Part shown: positions 44,206-52,973 of the stretch, one piece after another
Layout: every line of letters starts with the position of its first letter
Numbering within the stretch: the first letter of the stretch is position 1
DNA from: Exiguobacterium aestuarii
GTDB lineage: Bacteria; Bacillota; Bacilli; Exiguobacteriales; Exiguobacteriaceae
Direction of reading: 5' to 3'
DNA length: 64,000 nucleotides
Assembly (NCBI RefSeq): GCF_020171655.1
Contig: NZ_JAIVAC010000001.1
Coordinates: 1,240,001-1,304,000, forward strand
Made by a program: the position numbers and the translations under genes
Notes under the pieces: model-generated
Seen by the model: only the letters and a program-made list of their open reading frames with translations
What the model was told of the DNA's origin: nothing
The model's database searches: none

Positions 44206-44325
44206 TTGAAAAACTAAATATAGGTGTTTTATGATTAAAAAGATAAAAATGTGTCAATATATAGTTAACAGCTATTTTGGTCGTTGACACATTATTGTGA
44301 CAGGTTAGGAAGTTCTTATTATACT
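44206..44325 (+). promoter_or_regulatory. nrdE promoter region with two NrdR-type boxes
   Basis: A first promoter, TTGAAA (44206-44211), 18 bases, TATGAT (44230-44235), carries an NrdR core CTAAATATAG (44214-44223, 9 of 10) in its spacer. A second core CAATATATAG (44255-44264, 10 of 10) follows 41 bases on, an integral four helical turns, just past the start point. A second promoter, GTGACA (44297-44302), 17 bases, TATACT (44320-44325), is downstream. NrdR represses ribonucleotide reductase genes when dATP or ATP is bound. Confidence 0.65.
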
Positions 44326-44362
44326 TTCATAACGTCTACATCTATTAAAGGAGTGATCGATT

Positions 44363-46630
44363 TTGACATCCCCTATCCACCACGAGACGATGCTACCAGC
44401 GACGCCAACGCTTGCTGATGTTTCTTCTCTTATTCAATCTATCCAAACACGGTATCCTCATTTAAGTGTACAGCGTTACGAGGAACGCGCGATTCGGGCG
44501 CTCGATACGAAGACGCTGACACAAGATGTAGTATATGACTTATTGACGATGCATGCGCTCGATATGTTGAAAGCCGAAGAACCGGACTGGACGTTCGTGG
44601 CGACTGAAATGTATTTGAACCGTCTCTATCTAGAAGCGGCACGCAATCGCGGCTATGATGCGTCGATGCGCTACGGCAACTTCCATCACTTGATCGAGAC
44701 GTTGACATCAAAACGCATCTTCACTTCAGCACTAATTGATACGTATTCAAAAGAAGATATGGACCACCTCGAGACCTTGATTGACCCGTCTCGCGACCGT
44801 CTCTTCACTTACATCGGACTTCGCACGTTATCGGACCGTTACCTCGGCCGCGACCATGTGAAGAACTTATACGAGCTTCCACAAGAGCGCTTCATGGTCA
44901 TCGCGATGACCCTCATGCAAAAAGAGGATGAAAAAACACGCCTCAAACTCGTCGAAGAAGCGTACTGGGCGCTCTCAAACCTTTATATGACCGTCGCAAC
45001 ACCGACGTTATCGAACGCTGGTAAGTCATATGGTCAGCTCAGCTCTTGTTTCATCGATACAGTCGACGATTCGCTTCGCGGCATCTACGATTCCAACACC
45101 GACGTGGCAACACTTTCAAAAGGTGGCGGCGGAATCGGCGTCTACCTCGGTAAAATCCGCTCACGCGGAAGTGACATCAAAGGATTCAAAGGCGTCTCGA
45201 GTGGTGCCCTTCCTTGGATGAAACAATTGAACAATACGGCCGTTTCTGTCGACCAACTCGGCATGCGCCAAGGTTCGATTGCCGTATATCTAGACATCTG
45301 GCATAAAGACATCTTCGAATTCTTAGATGCAAAGTTGAACAACGGGGATGAGCGTCTTCGGACGCACGACTTGTTCACAGGAGTCTGTTTACCGGACCTC
45401 TTCATGCGTACGGTCGAGGCACGCGGTGAGTGGCATTTGTTCGACCCGCATGAGATTCGCACGGTGATGGGATATAGCCTTGAGGACTACTTCGACGAAA
45501 CGGAAAACGGCGGTAGCTTCACAGAGAAATACATGGAGTGCGTCAACACACCAGAATTGTCTCGCGTGACCGTACCTGCCATCGATCTCGTGAAACGTTA
45601 CATGCGCTCACAGCTTGAGACAGGTACGCCGTACATGTTCTTCCGTGACGCCGTGAACCGGGCAAACCCGAACAAACACGCCGGTATGATCTATAGCTCG
45701 AACCTTTGTTCAGAGATTGCACAAAACATGTCAGCAACGACGATTGAAGAAGAGTACACACAAGACGGAAAAATCGTCATCACGAAAACACCAGGTGATT
45801 TCGTCGTCTGTAACTTAAGCTCAATCGCACTCGCCCGTGCGGTGAAAGCAGACGTCCTCGAACGCCTCATCCCGGTTCAAATGCGTATGCTCGACAACGT
45901 CATCGACTTGAACACCATTGAAGTGCCACAGGCGATGATTACGAACCAGAAGTATCGTGCGGTCGGTCTCGGCACATTCGGATGGCATCATTTACTCGCC
46001 CTCGAAGGAATCCGCTGGGAATCGGTCGACGCCGTTCAATACGCAGAGAAACTTTATGAGAAGATTGCTTACCTCACGATTCAAGCTTCGATGGAACTCG
46101 CGAAGGAGAAAGGCGCGTTCGGCGTCTTCGAAGGATCGGAATGGCATACAGGGGAATACTTCAAGCGCCGGAACTATCGCTCGCACGATGATCTGGATTG
46201 GGATGGTCTCGCAGAAGCCGTTCACCAAAACGGTGTCCGTAACGCCTATATGATGGCTGTTGCACCGAACTCGTCGACTGCTATCATCGCGGGTAGTACC
46301 GCTTCGATTGACCCGGTCTATAAGAAAGTCTACTCAGAAGAGAAGAAGAACTATAAGATTCCAGTCACGGTGCCAGATTTGACACCTGAGACGAACTGGT
46401 TCTACAAATCAGCTTTCGAAGTCGATCAACTATGGAGCATCCGCCAGAACGCATCGCGTCAACGTCACATCGACCAAGCAATCAGCTTCAACTTGTACGT
46501 GAAGAACGATGTGAAAGCGACAGAGCTTCTCGCGATGCACTTAGAAGCTTGGTCTCTCGGTATGAAATCGATTTATTACACACGTTCAACGACCGTTGAA
46601 GTAGATGAATGTGAGTCTTGTGCCTCATAA
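44363..46630 (+). CDS. nrdE: Ribonucleoside-diphosphate reductase, large subunit
   Basis: The catalytic subunit reduces ribonucleoside diphosphates. The start is TTG at 44363, nine bases after AAAGGAG. The 755-residue protein has SSNLCSEIAQNMS (thiyl cysteine with the Asn and Glu of the active site, about residue 442), the paired radical-transfer tyrosines in MKSIYYTRS near the C-terminus, and the terminal CESC cysteine pair that shuttles reducing power. No complete ATP-cone is seen at the N-terminus, which fits class Ib-like enzymes lacking dATP allosteric control. It heads the nrdE, flavodoxin-type nrdI, nrdF operon. Confidence 0.95.
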   Translation: MTSPIHHETMLPATPTLADVSSLIQSIQTRYPHLSVQRYEERAIRALDTKTLTQDVVYDLLTMHALDMLKAEEPDWTFVATEMYLNRLYLEAARNRGYDASMRYGNFHHLIETLTSKRIFTSALIDTYSKEDMDHLETLIDPSRDRLFTYIGLRTLSDRYLGRDHVKNLYELPQERFMVIAMTLMQKEDEKTRLKLVEEAYWALSNLYMTVATPTLSNAGKSYGQLSSCFIDTVDDSLRGIYDSNTDVATLSKGGGGIGVYLGKIRSRGSDIKGFKGVSSGALPWMKQLNNTAVSVDQLGMRQGSIAVYLDIWHKDIFEFLDAKLNNGDERLRTHDLFTGVCLPDLFMRTVEARGEWHLFDPHEIRTVMGYSLEDYFDETENGGSFTEKYMECVNTPELSRVTVPAIDLVKRYMRSQLETGTPYMFFRDAVNRANPNKHAGMIYSSNLCSEIAQNMSATTIEEEYTQDGKIVITKTPGDFVVCNLSSIALARAVKADVLERLIPVQMRMLDNVIDLNTIEVPQAMITNQKYRAVGLGTFGWHHLLALEGIRWESVDAVQYAEKLYEKIAYLTIQASMELAKEKGAFGVFEGSEWHTGEYFKRRNYRSHDDLDWDGLAEAVHQNGVRNAYMMAVAPNSSTAIIAGSTASIDPVYKKVYSEEKKNYKIPVTVPDLTPETNWFYKSAFEVDQLWSIRQNASRQRHIDQAISFNLYVKNDVKATELLAMHLEAWSLGMKSIYYTRSTTVEVDECESCAS

Positions 46631-46678
46631 CTGATTAACTAACGAATTCGTCCGTTTTTATGAAAGGTGGTTAACGAC

Positions 46679-47185
46679 ATGAACATTGCAATCATTTGTC
46701 ATTCGATGAGCGGAAACACGGAAGAAGTGGCGACGCTCATCGAGTCGACCCACCATCATCGTGGTGACCACGTTGTCCGCTACGACGCAGATCGGGTCGG
46801 ATACCGGGAAGCCCAGTCTCTCGCATCGTGTGACCTCGTCTATTTCGGGTCTTACACATGGGCAGACGGCATCTTGCCGGATGAAATGAAGGACACGTTC
46901 CGTCTCGTACTGAAAGAATTGAATGTACCGATTCGTCAGGCAGCCGTATTCGGAACAGGTGATAAAATGTTTGTTCACTTCTGTCGAGCGGTCGATGAGA
47001 TGGCGTACCACCTTTCAAAATACGGAATCCCACTCGCCGGTGAACTGCTTAAAATTGAGCAGTCGCCTCGTAACCAACCGTTCAACGTCCAGCACTGGGC
47101 TGAACGGATGGCTCAGAATGTAGAAGAAGGAGTCATGCACCATGTCGATTCAGAAAATCAAATTATTGTCGCCCAAACATCCTAA
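46679..47185 (+). CDS. Flavodoxin-type protein in the nrd operon (NrdI-like role)
   Basis: The 168-residue protein starts at ATG 46679, eight bases after AAAGGTGG. It has the FMN phosphate loop HSMSGNTEEV (residues 8-17), the W-loop GSYTWADGILPDE near residue 57 and VFGTGDKMFVHFCRAVDEM near residue 87, which are features of true flavodoxins (YkuN/YkuP type), not of the short NrdI proteins. Its location between nrdE and nrdF, overlapping nrdF by 44 bases, suggests it does the NrdI job of activating or maintaining the NrdF cofactor. Listeria has a similar nrdE-flavodoxin-nrdF order as I recall. Confidence 0.85.
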   Translation: MNIAIICHSMSGNTEEVATLIESTHHHRGDHVVRYDADRVGYREAQSLASCDLVYFGSYTWADGILPDEMKDTFRLVLKELNVPIRQAAVFGTGDKMFVHFCRAVDEMAYHLSKYGIPLAGELLKIEQSPRNQPFNVQHWAERMAQNVEEGVMHHVDSENQIIVAQTS

Positions 47186-48182
47186 CCGGGCAACCGCCAT
47201 CATCGGTGGCGAAACAAGCTCAATCGTGAACTGGAACGATATCGCATATCCTCAGTTTTATACGATTTATAAGCAATTGCTTTCAAACTTTTGGATCCCA
47301 GATGAGATCTCGATGTCTAAAGACATGCAACAATGGCCGCAGTTAACGGAACGTGAACAAGATGCGTTCAAACGGATCATCGGGCTGTTATCGATTCTCG
47401 ACTCTGTCCAGACACGATATATCCTCGAGTCGTCGATGTTCTCATCAGATTCATCCGTACACGCCGTACTTGCCGTCATCGCGCAACAGGAAGTCGTACA
47501 CAATCAATCGTATAGTTACGTTTTATCAAGCCTTGTCCCACTCGCTGAACAAAATCGCATTTTTGATATTGCGAAAGATGACGAGATGGTCATGAAACGT
47601 AACCAATTCATCTTGGACTTATATGAAGAATTCCGCGACACGCCAAACGCAGAGAATTTCGCAAAATCACTTGTGGCCTCGGTCATTTTGGAAGGCATCA
47701 ACTTCTATTCTGGATTTGCCTACTTCTATAACTTGGCCCGTCACCAAAAGATGGTCGGGACGTCAACGATGATCAGTTATATCCAGCGCGACGAGATGCA
47801 ACATTCTTACTTCATCAGCCAGTTGCTCCGTGCCGTTTTGACTGAAAATCCAAAGATTGATGCGGATGGACAGTTCAGCCAATTCGTATACGATACGATG
47901 GCAGAGGCCGTCGACCTTGAGATTGAGTGGTGTGAATACGTCCTTCGCGACCTCGATGGACTCGACGTCAGTGAGATGCGTGACTACGTCAAATACTTGG
48001 CAAACAAACGCTTACGTGTAATCGGTCTGAACGATTTGTACGAAGGATATGACGAAGATGTCATGCCTTGGATCCGTGCATACTCAGACGACTCACTCAA
48101 CGCAACAAAATCTGATTTCTTCGAACAAAAATCGCGTTCGTATGCGAAAGTGACAGACGCGAACGGTTTCGACGACTTGTAA
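47142..48182 (+). CDS. nrdF: Ribonucleoside-diphosphate reductase, small subunit
   Basis: NrdF carries the dimetal/tyrosyl-radical cofactor. The start ATG 47142 is nine bases after AAGGAG within the flavodoxin gene. All the metal ligands are visible: Asp in ILDSVQ, Glu/His in QQEVVHNQSY, Glu in SVILEGINFY, and Glu/His in RDEMQHSYF; the radical tyrosine is in the NQSYSYV segment. Full ligand conservation argues against the metal-free class Ie form. The 346-residue length is typical. The final GFDDL tail should contact NrdE. Confidence 0.95.
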   Translation: MSIQKIKLLSPKHPNRATAIIGGETSSIVNWNDIAYPQFYTIYKQLLSNFWIPDEISMSKDMQQWPQLTEREQDAFKRIIGLLSILDSVQTRYILESSMFSSDSSVHAVLAVIAQQEVVHNQSYSYVLSSLVPLAEQNRIFDIAKDDEMVMKRNQFILDLYEEFRDTPNAENFAKSLVASVILEGINFYSGFAYFYNLARHQKMVGTSTMISYIQRDEMQHSYFISQLLRAVLTENPKIDADGQFSQFVYDTMAEAVDLEIEWCEYVLRDLDGLDVSEMRDYVKYLANKRLRVIGLNDLYEGYDEDVMPWIRAYSDDSLNATKSDFFEQKSRSYAKVTDANGFDDL

Positions 48183-48192
48183 AATTCTTCTC

Positions 48193-48223
48193 AACCGAAC
48201 CTTCACATGGTTCGGTTTTTTTT
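48193..48223 (+). terminator. Terminator of the nrd operon
   Basis: AACCGAACC pairs with GGTTCGGTT around TTCACAT, followed by a run of eight T residues. Confidence 0.92.
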
Positions 48224-48231
48224 GATGCATC

Positions 48232-48263
48232 AAAAAACCTTAGACACGTTCGTCTAAGGTTTT
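48232..48263. terminator. Terminator of the amidase gene
   Basis: AAACCTTAGAC pairs with GTCTAAGGTTT around ACGTTC, with T runs in both directions. Confidence 0.85.
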
Positions 48264-48268
48264 TCGAA

Positions 48269-50173
48269 TTAATGATAGGTTTGTACGTATTTAGCGATTC
48301 CTTCCGCAACACCCTCTGCCATACGCTGGCGAGATGCGTCACTGCGAAGATACGTCAAATCCGTTGGAGAAGAAATGAATCCGAGCTCAACGAGAGCAGA
48401 TGGCATCGTATTATATGTGATGACGTGATAATTTGCTGTCTTCACACCACGGTTCGACATCCCACTCATCTTACTAGCTAGGTTATTTTGAATATTTGAT
48501 GCCAACACGCGACTACGAGCACTATGAGCTGAACGTGTTGAGTAGTATGTTTCCATCCCTTTAGCGGTAGAAACATTTAAAGCATTGACATGCATACTGA
48601 TGAACAAGTTGCCACGTAACGACTTCGCCGCAGCGACACGCTGTTCGAGCGTCAAATAGACATCTGTCGAACGTGTCATGCGTACCGTATACCCATATTT
48701 CGAACGAAGATATGCCTCTACCCGTTTCGTTACATCTAACACGATTGTTTTTTCATAAAGCGAACCATTAACCGCACCTGGATCCCTTCCACCGTGCCCT
48801 GGATCAAGAATGATAACAGCGTTTGACGAAGCAACAGGTTTAGAAGTTTTTATGAATGCCGAAGAAATATAAGCAAATTGCCCATTAAATTTAATTTTAT
48901 GAAATCCGTTTTCCGTACCATAATATTCAATCTCAGTTCCATGTTTTAACGTTCCCACTTGCTTCGAATTAACGGAAGCAGCTTGACGAACATTAAGTAC
49001 ATCACCCGGAACGTTCACATAAATAACACCTAGAGAATCAACATCCGGCTTCCCAGAGATAACCTTACTCGCCTCAGCATAATATATGTTCGATCCGATA
49101 TAAACTTTTATCCAATTTTCATCAATTTTACTATATGTTAGACTTTCGTATTTTCGGAGTTCTTTTACAATAGTCGCATTGCTTGATAATTGATTGTATA
49201 AGATAAGTGTTTGCGATGCATATCCTTGAATCTTTTCTTCTACCGGCTTTTCGACTGGAACTTTCCCAACAATAATCCATTTCGTCAAAGTAAAATAGGT
49301 TTTTGTACCTAAATAGACAATCGACCAATCTGAATTATACTTGCTATAAGTCATTTCTTTTTTACTTGGCAACGTGTTGACGACTGTCGACTTTTGGTCT
49401 GTTTTGCTATAGAGTTTTAAAGGTTCTTTCGCATAACCAATCACCTTTGTCACTTTCACTTCTGTGGTAACAGGTTTGATGTAAGCTTTCGACGCGTAAT
49501 ATGTTTTCCCACTTATTATCACTTTGACCCACGATGAATTGTACGATGCATAATCAACTTTTGTATTCTTTTTCAGTGTCTTATACACTTTCCCGCTTAA
49601 ACTAGGGGACATACGAATATTTAAATTGCTCGTCAAAATCCCTTTCAAAACGTTCGGAGTAGATGGTACTGATGAAGAAGGTGTTGTACTTACTGACTTT
49701 ACATATTTCTTCGAGGCATAGTATGTCTTTCCACTGATGACCACTTTGACCCACGATGAGTTATAGGACGCGTACTCGACTTTCGTATTCTTCTTCAATG
49801 TTTTATATACTTTTCCACTTAAACTAGGGGACGTGCGGACGTTTAAATTTGCTGTTGTAACTCCTTTTGTCGTTTTGACAGTGGAAGTTGTGCTAATTTG
49901 TGATGCCTTTATTGGAACAATGTAACGTTTCGAAGCATAATATGTTTTCCCATTCAGATATACCTTTACCCAACTACTATTGTAGTTACCGTAATTTACA
50001 CTACTGTTTTTCTTTAGTGTTGTGTACACTTTTCCATTCAAGTCTGGTTTTACACGAACATTTAAATTGACAGATGTTTTGCCATTATATGTGGCTGCTT
50101 CAACTTGATGAACCCCTATGCTTGCAAAAACGATAAAAACCGACATGACGAATGTAAATATTTTCTTTTTCAT
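48269..50173 (-). CDS. Secreted N-acetylmuramoyl-L-alanine amidase with six SH3b repeats
   Basis: The 634-residue protein has a signal peptide ending VEA (residues 24-26), then six SH3b-type wall-binding modules spread over residues 27-440, and a C-terminal Amidase_3 domain (about 450-634). The zinc site is visible: His in LDPGHGGRDPG, Glu in LYEKTIVLDV, His in ISMHVNA, with the catalytic Glu in LVELGF. It cleaves the bond between muramic acid and L-alanine in peptidoglycan. Modules 1-3 are close copies, and modules 2 and 3 are similar even at DNA level (49507-49615 against 49735-49833). The later modules are more divergent. It is monocistronic. Confidence 0.95.
   Translation of the reverse strand: MKKKIFTFVMSVFIVFASIGVHQVEAATYNGKTSVNLNVRVKPDLNGKVYTTLKKNSSVNYGNYNSSWVKVYLNGKTYYASKRYIVPIKASQISTTSTVKTTKGVTTANLNVRTSPSLSGKVYKTLKKNTKVEYASYNSSWVKVVISGKTYYASKKYVKSVSTTPSSSVPSTPNVLKGILTSNLNIRMSPSLSGKVYKTLKKNTKVDYASYNSSWVKVIISGKTYYASKAYIKPVTTEVKVTKVIGYAKEPLKLYSKTDQKSTVVNTLPSKKEMTYSKYNSDWSIVYLGTKTYFTLTKWIIVGKVPVEKPVEEKIQGYASQTLILYNQLSSNATIVKELRKYESLTYSKIDENWIKVYIGSNIYYAEASKVISGKPDVDSLGVIYVNVPGDVLNVRQAASVNSKQVGTLKHGTEIEYYGTENGFHKIKFNGQFAYISSAFIKTSKPVASSNAVIILDPGHGGRDPGAVNGSLYEKTIVLDVTKRVEAYLRSKYGYTVRMTRSTDVYLTLEQRVAAAKSLRGNLFISMHVNALNVSTAKGMETYYSTRSAHSARSRVLASNIQNNLASKMSGMSNRGVKTANYHVITYNTMPSALVELGFISSPTDLTYLRSDASRQRMAEGVAEGIAKYVQTYH
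49507..49833 (-). repeat. Internal DNA repeat within the amidase SH3b array
   Basis: Two stretches of about 90 bases each, 49524-49612 and 49745-49833, share the order of short identical blocks such as TGACCCACGATGA, GTATTCTT and TTAAACTAGGGGAC, about 220 bases apart, which equals one SH3b unit plus linker. They encode near-identical modules of the amidase and probably arose by tandem duplication. Confidence 0.7.
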
Positions 50174-50258
50174 CCACTTTTCCTTTCATTGAAAGCTTTT
50201 GACAATGGTTGTTAGAAATATATTAACAAATATTAAAATAGTCGATACTTTCTTTTTA

Positions 50259-50288
50259 GAAAAAGAGATAAATGATTTATCTTTTTTT
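50259..50288. terminator. Hairpin terminator after the MazG-like gene
   Basis: AGATAAATGATTTATCT is a palindrome with A and T runs on both sides, eight bases from the stop of the gene at 50296. Confidence 0.75.
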
Positions 50289-50295
50289 ATGTTTT

Positions 50296-51084
50296 TTATA
50301 ACTTTGGACGAATGACGACATAACCTTGAGTATTGTATACCTCGATAGTTACCTTGAAATCACTAGGTAAGTTTAAGTCTTTTTCAACATTTTCAGGAAC
50401 AATTAGTCCATCTCGACCCAACTTGATCACAAATCCATCAAGCCCCTCAATATGAGCAATTTTCAGAAAGCGTTCTATATGTTTCTCTCTCTCCATGTAT
50501 CGGTCAAATCGCTCAAAAGGTTTAGGATCAATCCCACCCCAATAGCGTCCAGACTGATACGTGACATAGCTTCTGACGGAAGCTTCCGTAATCGGATCCG
50601 GTGTATGATCGAAACGCCCGAAGTCACGTGTCGATTTTTCATCAATCAATGCATACAATGAGTCAAACAGTTCGTAGTTGCACTGTTCTCCTAAAGAAAT
50701 CACGGCACGTTGCAGTTGCTCGATATGCAGCTGTAACGACTCTCCTTGGCGATTCGGCTTCAGCTTTTTATCTCCTTCGTAAGCATTCAATATCCTCGCC
50801 ACTTCGCCGGCCTCTTCTACGATTTGAAAATATAACTGTTCTTTCGTCACTCCTCTTACATCCGCTTCTTGTTGTTGAAGTGAGATCGCATACTGGTTCG
50901 CGAGACACGTAGAAATGACGAGCACATCGAGCAGTTCTTCTTTTAGCTCCTCCGCTGATCCTCTACGCATCGCTCCCCCCACTTCTCCCACTTCTTCTAA
51001 TAATCGTGCCAGCCCCGATAACGGTCTCCAGTAACCTCCCAAATGAAGAATCATCGTATCAATTTTTTGTTGAATCTCTCTCAT
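50296..51084 (-). CDS. Tandem MazG-like nucleotide pyrophosphohydrolase family protein
   Basis: The 262-residue product (ATG 51082-51084, seven bases after AGGTG) contains two MazG-type helical segments: LEEVGEVGGAMRRGSAEELKEELLDVL (residues 27-53) with the EExxE and ExxxD metal ligands, and IVEEAGEVARIL (about residues 86-97), a second EExxE. The first has the complete signature; the second seems to lack a following ExxD. The last 110 residues have no MazG features and include an aromatic segment (YQSGRYWGGIDPKPFERF) followed by a basic and then a beta-rich end. A nucleotide-pool cleaning role is possible for the first half; the C-terminal part is unrecognised. Confidence 0.75.
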   Translation of the reverse strand: MREIQQKIDTMILHLGGYWRPLSGLARLLEEVGEVGGAMRRGSAEELKEELLDVLVISTCLANQYAISLQQQEADVRGVTKEQLYFQIVEEAGEVARILNAYEGDKKLKPNRQGESLQLHIEQLQRAVISLGEQCNYELFDSLYALIDEKSTRDFGRFDHTPDPITEASVRSYVTYQSGRYWGGIDPKPFERFDRYMEREKHIERFLKIAHIEGLDGFVIKLGRDGLIVPENVEKDLNLPSDFKVTIEVYNTQGYVVIRPKL

Positions 51085-51169
51085 GTTCATTCACCTATCT
51101 TTCTGCTTTATTTACCGTCTACATGATATACTATGCTCAATCTAACTGTCCGGAAAGGGTGGGTTTTTC

Positions 51170-52303
51170 ATGTCTTCGGTAAGACTTTGGCAACTGCTTC
51201 GGTTCGTACTTGTCGTAATCGGCTTATTTTTGATTACATGGGTACTGAACATCCTCTTCGAATATACGTATCCTTTCGTGTTTGCCCTACTCTTATCTCT
51301 CTTGACCGTTCCACTCGTCAATTTTTTCGAACGAAAAACCAACATGCCGCGTGCACTCGGGACACTGATCTCGTTGTTGATCGTCCTCAGTATCGTCGTC
51401 GGCATCATCACCATCGTCATCATCCAATTGATTCATTATGCGACAATCGCAGCGGAGCGACTTCCTGAACAAATCCAAACGTTCACTGAATATGTCCAGC
51501 GCTTGTTCAACGAAAAGATTGCACCACTCGTCAACGATGCGTACGAGAGCTATCAACAATTGAATCCTGGACAGACGACTTCATTAGAAGGCGGCATCAC
51601 AGAGCTCGGTGTCCAACTCGCGGCCGCAATCGGTGTCTTATCCCGTGGTGTGGCAAGTGTCCTACAAGGCACGCTGGCCGCACTTCCACTTGTGCTGCTG
51701 CTTGTCGTCGTCATTGTGCTCGCCTGGTTCTTTATCACAAAAGACTGGCCCTCTTACGTGACGTCACTAAATCGCCTGAATAAACGCAAAGGATTTAAAG
51801 AGTTCGAGGAAGTGATGATCAACCTGAAGTCCGCTTTATTCGGTTACGTTCGGGCACAACTTACGCTCATTTCCATCACATTCGGAATCGTACTTGTCGG
51901 TATGTTCATTCTTCGAGTCGACAATCCGCTCTCATTCGCTTTACTCGCAGGGTTCTTCGACCTTTTACCTTACTTAGGTGTCGGTACACTACTCATTCCG
52001 TGGGCCGCCTATGCCGCAGTATCGGGCGATTGGTTCGTCGCCATCGGATTGATTGTGCTATATATCATCGTCATCGTTCAACGAAACCTGGCCGAACCGA
52101 AGATTGTCGGTTCTCACATCGGGTTGAATCCGCTTGCCGCACTCATCTCGATTTTCGTCGGTCTAAAACTATTCGGTGTATTCGGCTTCATCTTAGGTCC
52201 CGTACTCGCCGTTCTACTGAAGGCTTTATACAACGCCAAAGTCTTTCATTATATGTGGCGATTCGTCGTCGGTCCGACCGCCACGACAGCAAAAGAGCGA
52301 TGA
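51170..52303 (+). CDS. AI-2E/YtvI family membrane transporter
   Basis: The 377-residue protein has about eight membrane helices and the AI-2E transporter family pattern, with FFDLLPYLGVGTLLIPWAAYA near residue 264 and RNLAEPKIVGSHIGLNPLAALISIFVGLKLFGVFGFILGPV later. By length and N-terminus it is close to the YtvI sub-family, known in Bacillus as a sporulation integral membrane protein. The sporulation link is uncertain because Exiguobacterium is not a spore former. The ATG at 51170 follows AAAGGGTGGG. A terminator follows. Confidence 0.85.
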   Translation: MSSVRLWQLLRFVLVVIGLFLITWVLNILFEYTYPFVFALLLSLLTVPLVNFFERKTNMPRALGTLISLLIVLSIVVGIITIVIIQLIHYATIAAERLPEQIQTFTEYVQRLFNEKIAPLVNDAYESYQQLNPGQTTSLEGGITELGVQLAAAIGVLSRGVASVLQGTLAALPLVLLLVVVIVLAWFFITKDWPSYVTSLNRLNKRKGFKEFEEVMINLKSALFGYVRAQLTLISITFGIVLVGMFILRVDNPLSFALLAGFFDLLPYLGVGTLLIPWAAYAAVSGDWFVAIGLIVLYIIVIVQRNLAEPKIVGSHIGLNPLAALISIFVGLKLFGVFGFILGPVLAVLLKALYNAKVFHYMWRFVVGPTATTAKER

Positions 52304-52328
52304 AATCAACATTTCATCGCTCTTCTTT
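52292..52328. terminator. Terminator shared by the YtvI-like and DUF429 genes
   Basis: AGAGCGATGAAAT pairs with ATTTCATCGCTCT around CAAC. The T-rich TTCTTTC follows on the plus strand and A-rich sequence precedes it. Confidence 0.8.
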
Positions 52329-52973
52329 CATTTGAGGTACAGCTACTTTCGGCTCATTCGCTTCAGCCGGGTGTAACGAAAGACCACTCGTCCCCGCTTC
52401 ATAGGCGGCTACCGCTAAGATGCAAGCATCGATAATGTCATCGATTTGGACGTTCGACATTTTCCATTTCCACGGAGAGCTTTTCGAGTATTTTCGAAGT
52501 AACTCGATTCGTTCATCCTGCCCTTCGACTGTCTTTTTCGAATGACTTGCCTCATGCCCCATCATGACCGAGAAGCATACTTCTGGGTGAGATTCATAAA
52601 CGTCCTCCGCTAACACCTGCTGGAACTCACGGATACGCGGAACCAAATGCCAAGCCTGTTTGCTAAGCCCTTTATCGATCAACATTCGACTTTGTTTGTT
52701 CGCTTCCTCGTATGTCTCTTCATGAAGCACTTCTTGAATCGGCGGGGTGAAGACGGACGATTTCCGCTCGACGAGTTGGCTCCGCATCCACGCGTCACAC
52801 GCTCGACTCGGATGGTCGACCGTTCCTAAATCTTTCGGCATATCCACGAAATGCATCGCACCGTCAATGAGCAACTCCTCTAGCGTTTCTGAAATCGTCA
52901 AACATAAGGAAATGCTATCGTATGTGATGCGCACCCAGCCTCCGCGTGCGCCGTCAATTCCTACTCCTACCAT
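52314..52973 (-). CDS. DUF429 domain-containing protein
   Basis: The 219-residue protein starts MVGVGIDGARGGWV, a beta-hairpin motif with an acidic residue typical of DUF429, a predicted RNase H-like fold nuclease family, and has DMPKDLG and QIDDIIDACILAVAAY with conserved aspartates. The ATG at 52971-52973 follows AGGAGGTAAGAC. Function is unproven. It overlaps by 20 bases the end of a predicted small membrane protein on the same strand. Confidence 0.82.
   Translation of the reverse strand: MVGVGIDGARGGWVRITYDSISLCLTISETLEELLIDGAMHFVDMPKDLGTVDHPSRACDAWMRSQLVERKSSVFTPPIQEVLHEETYEEANKQSRMLIDKGLSKQAWHLVPRIREFQQVLAEDVYESHPEVCFSVMMGHEASHSKKTVEGQDERIELLRKYSKSSPWKWKMSNVQIDDIIDACILAVAAYEAGTSGLSLHPAEANEPKVAVPQMKEER

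Noticed and set aside
49507-49833. Repeats considered as a possible CRISPR or minisatellite
   Set aside because: They are inside a coding frame, diverged, and match SH3b module boundaries.
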